A stretch of DNA of 10,508 bases, from the NCBI GenBank assembly GCA_009923345.1, contig RFTR01000050.1:1-10508 (forward strand), written 5' to 3'. Shown here one piece after another: positions 1 to 6,413 of this stretch. Each line of letters opens with the position of its first letter. Position 1 is the first letter of the stretch. This stretch comes from Betaproteobacteria bacterium. Lineage in GTDB: Bacteria; Pseudomonadota; Gammaproteobacteria; Burkholderiales; Burkholderiaceae_C. The position numbers and the translations under genes are program-made. A model generated the notes under the pieces. The model was not told where the DNA came from, ran no database searches, and saw nothing but the letters and a program-made list of their open reading frames with translations.

Positions 1-1006
1 AACCTACGATAGCTTGCGCCCTACTCCAAGCGGATGCAGGACGTGTTTCGTAAATATGTCGCTCATACTCACCGCACAACACCACCTGCATACTTTCGCC
101 TTGTTCGACGCGTTTCAGTAAATCAGCAAAAAGTGTTTGGTCTAACAAGGCCCACGCCTGTGTCCATCCTTGCCAGTCTTGTTGCAAAGATGCCTTGCGT
201 AAATCTGAAATGGCTTGTAACTGCGCTTCATTGAAAGTTTGTAGCATTGAAGGCCGTGGCAAGTTAGTTGGGTTTTCTTTTGCAAGACTAGTTTTCGCAC
301 TACCAGGCAAGGCGCCAGCACCATGCCACCACAAAGAGTTGATAGCTAGACCGCGGTTCGCATTAACCTCATGGGTATAGAGCAACATTTGCATTTCATT
401 TTGCAAACGTCGCAGCAAGGTGGCAGGACCCGTCGGCGTTGCACCGCCGACTAACCATGGATCAATGTTGCGGCCAATCACCCGATCGAGCGAGGCGGTT
501 GGCAAATTGGCAAATACATCGGATTGGGCTAACCACTGTCCGGGTGCGTATGGGTACAGCGCAATACCGTCTTGCGCAAAAAAACCTTGCATCGCTTCAA
601 AAAGTCGAGCATCAGTGTCTGCGTCAATCTGCAAATGCGCTGGGTCACCCATAGTGACTTGGCCATTGCTGACATGCCAATTGCACAGCGTGACAAAAGC
701 CCAAGCGGATGTGTCGGCGCTTAAATGTTGTTCAGCTGCTGCATTTGCAGCCCATGGAACACAGCCGTCTGGAAAATCCCAGGCCAAAGCTTTCGCCTGC
801 GCTTCTTCGTGGGGCATTGACAAACTGCTTGGTAATGAAGCGTTGGATACCTCGCGAGATGCTGCATGGATCACCGATGTACGGTGTATGCCACGTATCC
901 ATTGGCGCAAATGCGGCAAGGCATCGTTCGCTAGCCAGTTGGCTGGTGCGCGATGGTCAGACCACAACGCATAAGGAACCACCCACGTGGGTAAATCAAA
1001 AGACAT
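1..1006 (-). CDS. RpfE-type regulatory / phosphoglycerate mutase-like protein, 3' end outside window
   Basis: The minus strand is open from an ATG at 1006-1004 to the left edge with no stop, giving 335 residues (MSFDLPTWVVPYALWSDHRA...). It resembles the family annotated as 'RpfE-type regulatory protein' or '(cofactor-independent) phosphoglycerate mutase' in Burkholderiales and Xanthomonadales, usually found beside recJ. Family-like landmarks are IGRNIDPWLVGG (about residues 177-188) and, after an N-rich turn, NSLWWHGAGALP (about 223-234). I see no signal peptide or membrane helix. No catalytic set of the alkaline-phosphatase superfamily is evident to me, so enzymatic activity is doubtful and the role is unknown. 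A GAGG lies only two bases before the ATG, a short spacing. It is divergent from lolC. From remembered gene order, recJ would be expected further left; that is inference. The larger plus-strand open frames here are antisense shadows. Confidence 0.72.
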   Translation of the reverse strand, partial: MSFDLPTWVVPYALWSDHRAPANWLANDALPHLRQWIRGIHRTSVIHAASREVSNASLPSSLSMPHEEAQAKALAWDFPDGCVPWAANAAAEQHLSADTSAWAFVTLCNWHVSNGQVTMGDPAHLQIDADTDARLFEAMQGFFAQDGIALYPYAPGQWLAQSDVFANLPTASLDRVIGRNIDPWLVGGATPTGPATLLRRLQNEMQMLLYTHEVNANRGLAINSLWWHGAGALPGSAKTSLAKENPTNLPRPSMLQTFNEAQLQAISDLRKASLQQDWQGWTQAWALLDQTLFADLLKRVEQGESMQVVLCGEYERHIYETRPASAWSRAQAIVG

Positions 1007-1023
1007 AGCCTCGATTGTCCTTG

Positions 1024-2313
1024 ATGACACAATCACCCCCTGTGAAAAACCGCTCTTCCTCCCTCCCCTATGAATTACTGATCGGCTGGCGCTACACGCG
1101 TGCAGGCCGCAGTGCTGGGCGCAATGGGTTTATTTCGTTTATTTCTGGCGTGTCGATGCTCGGCATTGCTTTGGGCGTGGCGGCATTGATCATTGTCTTG
1201 AGCGTGATGAACGGTTTTCAAAAAGAAGTTCGGGACCGCATGCTCGCCGTCGTGTCGCACATAGAACTGACAACACCTATTGGCGAAGGTTTTGCTGATG
1301 TTGACGCTTTGTTGAAGAAAGTTCGCCAACACCCAGAGGTGGTGGCCGCCGCGCCTTTTGTCGCGCAACAGGCGTTGTTAGCACGGGGAGAAGACATGCG
1401 CGGCGCCTTGGTGCGTGGCATTGAGCCCGAACTGGAAGCCAAGGTCAGCGACTTCACTTTGCAGCTTCCACCAAAAGCCATGGCTTCTTTGCAAGCTGGC
1501 ACTTTCAATGTGGTGTTGGGTGGTGAGCTTGCACTTGCCATGGGTGTGCAAGTGGGCGACCGCATCACACTCATCTCGCCTGGCGGTCAAGTAACACCTG
1601 CTGGGGTATTGCCACGTTTAAAGCAGCTCACGGTGTCTGGCATTTTTGATTCTGGCCATTACGAATACGACGCCACCTTGGCGCTCATGCATGTAGAAGA
1701 CGCACAACGTATTTTTCGGGTCGAGGCCCCAAGCGGTATTCGGCTCAAGATTCAGCACATCAACGATGCGCGCTCGGTGGCTTACGAGCTCTCAGCCCTT
1801 TTGGGGGGCGAAGTGATCGTGCGCGATTGGACGCGTCAAAACCGAACATGGTTTGCTGCTGTGCAAGTCGAAAAACGCATGATGTTCATCATCCTTACCC
1901 TCATCGTGGCGGTAGCGGCTTTTAATTTGGTCACTACCTTGGTGATGACCGTGACCGACAAACGCGCAGACATTGCAATTTTGCGCACGCTCGGTGCCAG
2001 CCCGTCGAGCATCTTGGCGATTTTTGTGGTGCAAGGCGCGACAGTAGGAGTGATGGGCACTTTGGGTGGCCTGCTAATGGGTCTTGGTGTGGCATTCAAC
2101 ATCGACGTCATCGTTCCAGCAATCGAGCAATTGCTGGGTGCAAGTTTTCTGCCGCGCGATATTTATTTGATCAGCCGTATGCCGAGTGATCCGCAGTCCG
2201 CTGATATTTGGCCTGTGGCTTTGATATCGCTGGCCTTAGCGTTTGTGGCGACGATTTACCCCAGTTGGCGCGCCAGCCGCATCCAACCTGCTCAGGCGTT
2301 GCGCTATGAGTAA
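1024..2313 (+). CDS. lolC: Lipoprotein-releasing ABC transporter permease LolC/LolE family
   Basis: Inner-membrane subunit of the LolCDE complex, which takes mature lipoproteins from the outer leaflet of the inner membrane and passes them to LolA using ATP hydrolysed by LolD. The 429-residue product has the family layout: helix 1 about 38-62 (FISGVSMLGIALGVAALIIV), a large periplasmic MacB-like core (about 65-280), then an FtsX-like domain with helices near 287-311, 330-358 and 395-413. The cytoplasmic stretch TDKRADIAILRTLGA (311-325), which couples to the ATPase, is typical, as is the C-terminal YPSWRASRIQPAQALRYE. E. coli LolC and LolE are about 400-414 residues. The start is uncertain: an in-frame TTG lies at 1015 and the ATG at 1024; I prefer the ATG, although neither has a clear ribosome binding site. 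The stop overlaps lolD by 8 bases. LolC and LolE cannot be told apart by eye. Confidence 0.93.
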   Translation: MTQSPPVKNRSSSLPYELLIGWRYTRAGRSAGRNGFISFISGVSMLGIALGVAALIIVLSVMNGFQKEVRDRMLAVVSHIELTTPIGEGFADVDALLKKVRQHPEVVAAAPFVAQQALLARGEDMRGALVRGIEPELEAKVSDFTLQLPPKAMASLQAGTFNVVLGGELALAMGVQVGDRITLISPGGQVTPAGVLPRLKQLTVSGIFDSGHYEYDATLALMHVEDAQRIFRVEAPSGIRLKIQHINDARSVAYELSALLGGEVIVRDWTRQNRTWFAAVQVEKRMMFIILTLIVAVAAFNLVTTLVMTVTDKRADIAILRTLGASPSSILAIFVVQGATVGVMGTLGGLLMGLGVAFNIDVIVPAIEQLLGASFLPRDIYLISRMPSDPQSADIWPVALISLALAFVATIYPSWRASRIQPAQALRYE

Positions 2314-3013
2314 GCCTTCGAGTTTCAACCCTATGCATGCGCCCGTTGTTTTAGAAGCACATCACATCAGTCGGCGGTTCATTGAAGGGACATTGGACGT
2401 CTCCGTTTTGCAAGATGTGAACCTCTCGGTGGCAGCTGGCAAAACCTTGGCCATCGTCGGCGCATCAGGTTCTGGCAAAAGTACTTTGTTGCATATTTTG
2501 GGAGGTTTGGATTTGCCGACCTCGGGTTGCGTGAATTTGCTAGGCCAAACATTGGGCGGGCTAAGCGCCAGTGAATTAGGCGATTTACGTAATCAACACT
2601 TGGGCTTTGTGTACCAGTTCCACCACCTCTTGCCAGAGTTCAGCGCGATCGACAACGTCGCTATGCCTTTGTGGATACGCCGCATGGATCGCAATGAAGC
2701 CCATGCGCAAGCGAAAGAACTGTTGGAATCTGTAGGCCTTGGCCCACGCATGCAGCATCGCCCCGCCGAGTTGTCTGGTGGAGAACGACAGCGCGTGGCG
2801 ATTGCCCGTGCTTTGGTAACACGGCCTGCTTGTTTATTAGCTGACGAACCTACGGGCAACCTAGACCGTAATACTGCGGACCTTGTGTTTTCCATGATGC
2901 TCGACTTAGCCCATTCACAAGGAACAGCCTTTGTCGTTGTGACGCACGACACCCAACTCGCAAGCCGTTGTGACAGACAACTGCATTTGGTAGCAGGCAG
3001 TTTGCAAGATTAA
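2306..3013 (+). CDS. lolD: Lipoprotein-releasing ABC transporter ATP-binding protein LolD
   Basis: Cytoplasmic ATPase of the LolCDE lipoprotein-release complex; 235 residues, the usual size. All ABC motifs are present and intact: Walker A GASGSGKST (52-60), Q-loop glutamine 104 in FVYQFHHLLPEFSA, signature LSGGERQRVAIARAL (156-170), Walker B ACLLADEPTGNLD (175-187) and switch histidine 214 in VVTHD. The FHHLLPEFSA stretch after the Q-loop is characteristic of LolD rather than of MacB or FtsE. The ATG at 2306 was chosen because it gives a normal N-terminus and an 8-base overlap with the end of lolC (ATGAGTAA), a classic coupling arrangement. The frame stays open upstream to 2243, but that extension lies wholly inside lolC. 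The next gene begins 4 bases after the stop. Confidence 0.96.
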   Translation: MSKPSSFNPMHAPVVLEAHHISRRFIEGTLDVSVLQDVNLSVAAGKTLAIVGASGSGKSTLLHILGGLDLPTSGCVNLLGQTLGGLSASELGDLRNQHLGFVYQFHHLLPEFSAIDNVAMPLWIRRMDRNEAHAQAKELLESVGLGPRMQHRPAELSGGERQRVAIARALVTRPACLLADEPTGNLDRNTADLVFSMMLDLAHSQGTAFVVVTHDTQLASRCDRQLHLVAGSLQD

Positions 3014-3017
3014 GGCC

Positions 3018-3848
3018 ATGCCTTGGATAGACACCCACTGCCATCTAGACGCCGCAGAATTTGACGCTGACCGCGATTTGGTGCGCCAAAACGCCAAGTC
3101 TTTGGGCGTAGAAACTTGTGTCATCCCCGCTGTGATGGCGTCCCACTTTGACGAAGTGCGGTTGCTAGCCCACCGCCATGCAGACGCCTACGCTTTGGGC
3201 ATACATCCGCTCTACACCCCACAAGCCGAAGACAAAGACCTTGCCAGCTTGGACACGCATCTGCATGCGCATCGCGATGACCCACGATTGGTCGCGTTAG
3301 GAGAAATTGGTTTGGATGGTTTTGTGCCAGAGATCAACACGCCTGAAGCGTTTGCCAAGCAGACCCATTTTTTTGAAGCGCAACTGCAAATTGCGCAACG
3401 CCACCAACTGCCCGTCATCTTGCACGTGCGGCGCAGCGCAGACGGATTGCTCAAAGGGCTTCGCCAATTCCCAGTTACGGGCGGCATCGCCCATGCATTT
3501 AATGGCAGCTTGCAGCAAGCCAAGCTGTTTATCGAGATGGGTTTCAAACTCGGTTTTGGTGGCGCCATGACCTATGACCGCGCGACCAAGTTGCGTGCGC
3601 TAGCCACTGAATTGCCGTTATCCGCTTTGGTACTTGAGACCGATGCGCCAGACATCCCGCCCCGTTGGATTTACACCACCGCCGAAGACCGAGAAAAAGG
3701 CATGGCACAAGGCAGAAACAGCCCAGCCGAGTTACCGCGTATCGCATCTGTTTTGGCAGAACTGCGTGGCATATCTTTGGAGGAACTCTCTGCAGCCACC
3801 TCGGCCAATGCACGCCAAGCCCTGCCCCGCCTACAATCGACAGTGTGA
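3018..3848 (+). CDS. TatD family metal-dependent hydrolase, YjjV-like
   Basis: A TIM-barrel metallohydrolase of the TatD family, whose studied members are metal-dependent nucleases (3'-5' DNA exonuclease or related activities). The product has 276 residues. The two-metal ligand set is complete: H7 and H9 (DTHCHLD), E96 (ALGEIGLD), H136 (LPVILHVRR), H159 (GIAHAFNGSLQQA) and D209 (LETDAPDIPP). The HVRRSAD and HAFNGSLQQAK stretches and GGAMTYDRATK recall E. coli YjjV more than TatD or YcfH, from memory. The region between the DAPD and RNSPAEL motifs (about 213-234) is longer than in the E. coli proteins I recall. The ATG is 4 bases after lolD, with AAGG just before it. The TGA overlaps the GTG start of the next gene by 4 bases. 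The substrate in this organism is unknown. Confidence 0.9.
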   Translation: MPWIDTHCHLDAAEFDADRDLVRQNAKSLGVETCVIPAVMASHFDEVRLLAHRHADAYALGIHPLYTPQAEDKDLASLDTHLHAHRDDPRLVALGEIGLDGFVPEINTPEAFAKQTHFFEAQLQIAQRHQLPVILHVRRSADGLLKGLRQFPVTGGIAHAFNGSLQQAKLFIEMGFKLGFGGAMTYDRATKLRALATELPLSALVLETDAPDIPPRWIYTTAEDREKGMAQGRNSPAELPRIASVLAELRGISLEELSAATSANARQALPRLQSTV

Positions 3849-4702
3849 GCACCACTGTCTTAAACGCCGATCTGCACTGTCACTCTGTGGTGTCTGATGG
3901 CACCCTCACCCCCGAAGCATTAGCGGCGCGCGCCAAAGCTAACGGCGTTGAACTCTGGGCGCTGACTGACCACGACGAAATCAGCGGGCAAGCGCGTGCC
4001 CTAGCCGCCGCCAAAGCCCAAGCCATGCAGTACCTCACGGGGACAGAAATCTCCGTTACTTTCGCGGGCAAAACCGTTCACATCGTTGGTTTAGGTTTCG
4101 ACCACGAAGATGCTGGCATGCAACAAGGCTTGCGCAAGACCCGTGGCGGTCGTGGCGAACGCGCACAAGAAATGGCGCAAGGTTTGGCGCAAGTTGGTAT
4201 CCACGGTTGCTACGAGGGTGCCTTGAAATATGTCGGTAATCCTGAACTCATATCTCGCACCCACTTTGCCCGCTATCTCGTAGAGTCGGGTGTCTGCGCT
4301 GACACCCACGAAGTTTTTCGTAAGTTTCTGACCGAGGGCAAACCTGGCTTTGTGCCGCATCGCTGGGCCTCGCTCAAAGAAGCCGTGCAATGGATCACCG
4401 ATGCGAAAGGCATTGCCATCATTGCCCATCCAGGTCGGTACAACTTCACCCCCAATGAGGAATATGCCTTCTTTACCGAGTTCAAAAACCATGGTGGACA
4501 AGGCGTTGAAGTGGTGACGGGTAGCCACACCACCGCTGAATATGTCAAATACGGTGACATGGCGAAAGAGTTCGATCTGCTCGCTTCAAGAGGCAGCGAT
4601 TTTCATAGCCCAGAAGAAAGCCGTATTGATCTAGGTACCTTGCCTTGGCTGCCCGGCCAGCTCACCCCTGTGTGGGAAGCCTTGGCCCATCGCATCCAAT
4701 GA
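3845..4702 (+). CDS. rnm: PHP-domain phosphoesterase, YciV/TrpH type (RNase AM-like)
   Basis: Polymerase-and-histidinol-phosphatase (PHP) domain protein of 285 residues matching E. coli YciV (RNase AM, Rnm), a 5'-3' exonuclease on short RNA and, in homologues, a 3',5'-nucleoside bisphosphate phosphatase. Metal-site residues are all visible: H11 and H13 (DLHCHS), D18, D42/H43 (ALTDHDEISG), E68 (LTGTEIS), H79 (VHIVGLGFD), H195 (IIAHPGRYN), and D252/H254 (SRGSDFHSPEE). SRTHFARYLVESG (137-149) and FVPHRWASL (169-177) also match the YciV pattern. The GTG at 3845 is chosen because it starts just before the first metal motif and overlaps the tatD-like stop in GTGA. The frame is open upstream to 3665, but only within the previous gene. 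The stop overlaps the next ATG in ATGA. Confidence 0.92.
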   Translation: MSTTVLNADLHCHSVVSDGTLTPEALAARAKANGVELWALTDHDEISGQARALAAAKAQAMQYLTGTEISVTFAGKTVHIVGLGFDHEDAGMQQGLRKTRGGRGERAQEMAQGLAQVGIHGCYEGALKYVGNPELISRTHFARYLVESGVCADTHEVFRKFLTEGKPGFVPHRWASLKEAVQWITDAKGIAIIAHPGRYNFTPNEEYAFFTEFKNHGGQGVEVVTGSHTTAEYVKYGDMAKEFDLLASRGSDFHSPEESRIDLGTLPWLPGQLTPVWEALAHRIQ

Positions 4703-5631
4703 GTACCGTTTCAAAACATACCTCCGTAGACGGCTCTCCCCTCTCAGCACAACAGGCCTTGGCAGGCATGCTCTATGCAGTGATCGCGATGGCGTGCTTT
4801 GCGGTGCTCGATACCACCAATAAGTTTCTTTTGGCGAGCGTGCCCATGTTGATGGTGCTGTGGTTTCGGTATGCCTTTCAAGCAGTTGCAACCACCGCAC
4901 TCATGCTGCCCCGTAAAGGCCGGGCTGTGTTTCAGACCCGCGCTTTGAAGCTTCAAATCATCCGTGGGTTGTTACTGCTGACATCTAGTTTTCTAGCGTT
5001 TGGTAGCTTGATTCGTATGCCAGTTGCCGAATTCAGTGCGATTGCTATGTTGTCTCCCTTAACGGTCACCATCTTGGCGCGCTTTGTGTTGAAAGAACAT
5101 GTATCGATGTTGCGCTGGGTATTTGTATCCGGCGGTATGGTGGGCGCCATGCTGATCGTGCGGCCGGGTGGCAGCATGGACGCAAGCCATGCTTGGATTC
5201 CTCTGCTGATGGTGTTGTCTTATTCAACCTTTCAAATTTTGACCAGCCACATGGCCAAAACAGAATCGCCTGAGACCATGCACATTTACACCGGCTGGGT
5301 GGGCGCGTTGATTTCCACCGGCTTGGTACTCAGTGTCTGGACCACCGAATTGACTGGTTTTCAATGGATGTTGATGGTCTTAATTGGTAGTGCTGGCACC
5401 TTAGGACACTACTTGCTGATCGTGGCCTTTGCGCGCGCACCCGCATCGCGCGTCACGCCTTTTCTCTACAGCGGCATTGCCTTTGCCACGTTGACCGGAT
5501 GGGTAGTTTTCTCGCATATCCCCGATCCGATTGCACTTACGGGCATGTCCTTGATTGCCCTGTGTGGTTTGGGCGCAGGCTGGCTCGGCCAACGCGAGCA
5601 TGCCAAAAGCGTTCCGCCTGCGCACGATTGA
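4699..5631 (+). CDS. EamA/DMT-superfamily membrane transporter
   Basis: An integral membrane protein of 310 residues with about ten hydrophobic helices in two EamA repeats (roughly 24-155 and 165-295), the standard drug/metabolite transporter architecture. The first repeat has the usual LWFRYAF turn (54-60), the charged RMPVAEFSAIAMLSPL segment (106-121) and LKEHVSMLRWVFVSGGMVGAML (starting at 131). The second has LGHYLLIVAFARAPASRVTPF (starting at 235). The substrate cannot be read from the sequence; family members export amino acids, nucleosides or other metabolites. The ATG at 4699 overlaps the previous stop in ATGA, and earlier in-frame starts (from 4645) lie inside the PHP gene. It sits between yciV-like and yciO-like genes, which are adjacent in E. 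coli. Confidence 0.9.
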   Translation: MSTVSKHTSVDGSPLSAQQALAGMLYAVIAMACFAVLDTTNKFLLASVPMLMVLWFRYAFQAVATTALMLPRKGRAVFQTRALKLQIIRGLLLLTSSFLAFGSLIRMPVAEFSAIAMLSPLTVTILARFVLKEHVSMLRWVFVSGGMVGAMLIVRPGGSMDASHAWIPLLMVLSYSTFQILTSHMAKTESPETMHIYTGWVGALISTGLVLSVWTTELTGFQWMLMVLIGSAGTLGHYLLIVAFARAPASRVTPFLYSGIAFATLTGWVVFSHIPDPIALTGMSLIALCGLGAGWLGQREHAKSVPPAHD

Positions 5632-5643
5632 TACAACCCAACC

Positions 5644-6282
5644 ATGGCGCAGTTTTTACAGGTACATCCTGAGAATCCTCAACCGCGCTTGCTCAAACAA
5701 GCCGTCGCATTTTTAGCCAACGGAGGCGTGGTGGCGGTGCCCACCGATTCAAGTTACGCCTTGGTCTGCCATTTGGACGATAAAACGGCCGTCGAAAAAA
5801 TGCGCCGCATTCGCCAAGTCGACGACAAGCACCACCTCACCTTGCTGTGTCGTGATTTGTCAGAGCTTTCCAATTACGCCAAAGTCGATAACCGCCAATA
5901 CCGCTTGCTCAAGGCGGCCACCCCGGGTGCCTACACATTCATATTAGAGGCCACCAAAGAAGTCCCCCGGCGTGTCAGCCATCCGCAACGCAAAACCATC
6001 GGCCTGCGGGTGCCCGAGAACAAAACCTTGCTGGAACTTTTGGCGTTGCATGGAGAACCCCTGCTTGCCACCACATTGATCGCCCCAGGTGAAACCGAAC
6101 CCATGAATGACGCACAAGAGATTCGCGATCGCTTCGAGCACGAACTCGCTGCAGTAATTGACGCAGGCGCTTGTCCGCTAGAAGCCACCACGGTGGTCGA
6201 TCTCACCAGCATGGAAGGTGGCGGGGACCCGACCATCCTTCGACAAGGTCGCGGCGCTTTGCGCACTTTAGGCCTTGCGTAG
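5644..6282 (+). CDS. yciO: YciO protein (Sua5/YciO/YrdC superfamily)
   Basis: A 212-residue single-domain member of the Sua5/YrdC fold, closest to E. coli YciO (about 206 residues). Shared segments recalled from that protein include the N-terminal MAQFLQVHPENPQPRLLKQA, VPTDSSYAL (32-40), LLCRDLSELSNYA (67-79), TPGAYTFILEATKEVPRR (93-110), RKTIGLRVP (116-124) and the C-terminal PTILRQGRGALRTLG. Automatic annotation often calls this family L-threonylcarbamoyladenylate synthase, but the KxRP-type segment typical of TsaC/Sua5 after the PTD motif is replaced here by RRIRQVDDKHHLTL (54-67). I therefore do not assign a confirmed role in tRNA t6A synthesis; the family's function is poorly defined. 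The start is 12 bases after the transporter stop with no clear ribosome binding site. The gene ends in TAG at 6280-6282. Confidence 0.9.
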   Translation: MAQFLQVHPENPQPRLLKQAVAFLANGGVVAVPTDSSYALVCHLDDKTAVEKMRRIRQVDDKHHLTLLCRDLSELSNYAKVDNRQYRLLKAATPGAYTFILEATKEVPRRVSHPQRKTIGLRVPENKTLLELLALHGEPLLATTLIAPGETEPMNDAQEIRDRFEHELAAVIDAGACPLEATTVVDLTSMEGGGDPTILRQGRGALRTLGLA

Positions 6283-6306
6283 GGCCTATGGCCGTTGGTT
6301 GTATTC

Positions 6307-6367
6307 GGCTTGCACGACTAGCCTGACACGGCACCTTTAGTTACGCCAGGGTATGCAAGCCCTTTTT
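6307..6367 (+). other. Long-range inverted repeat with T run in the trpS leader
   Basis: GGCTTGCA at 6307-6314 and TGCAAGCC at 6354-6361 are perfect 8-base inverted copies, separated by 39 bases that contain short GCC/GGC complementarities. The right arm is followed by CTTTTT (6362-6367). This could be the terminator of the upstream operon or a leader structure for trpS. The long loop makes it weaker than a textbook terminator, and the T run overlaps the proposed -35 element. Visible as sequence; function is inference. Confidence 0.4.
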
Positions 6368-6394
6368 GACGCAATGCGACAATTCTATTAATTC
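6366..6394 (+). promoter_or_regulatory. Possible sigma70 promoter for trpS
   Basis: TTGACG at 6366-6371 is a good -35 match. Downstream, TATTAATTC (6386-6394) offers a -10 only at compromise spacing: TATTAA with a 14-base spacer or TAATTC with 17. The site lies 20-48 bases before the trpS ATG in the only gap over 100 bases in this gene run, which supports a promoter here, but the -10 is weak. Confidence 0.35.
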
Positions 6395-6413
6395 ATCATT
6401 CAAAGTTAATCCC

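Noticed and set aside
420..974. 184-codon plus-strand open frame
   Set aside because: It lies wholly antisense to the RpfE-type gene, whose minus-strand frame is open for the entire 1006 bases and gives recognisable protein motifs; the plus-strand translation is low-complexity and resembles nothing.
3665..3844. 60-residue N-terminal extension of the PHP protein
   Set aside because: It would lie entirely within the preceding hydrolase gene in another frame; the GTG at 3845 gives a normal N-terminus and a 4-base overlap.
4091..4528. 145-codon minus-strand open frame inside the PHP gene
   Set aside because: Fully inside a well-supported coding sequence with intact metal-binding motifs; a by-product of its codon bias.
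6269..6288. TAGGCC/GGCCTA hairpin at the end of yciO
   Set aside because: Only a 6-bp stem with an 8-base loop spanning the stop codon and no following T run; too weak to call a terminator.
6366..6413. 16-residue extension of TrpRS from a TTG
   Set aside because: It overlaps the likely promoter, has no ribosome binding site, and the family N-terminus begins right at the ATG at 6414.
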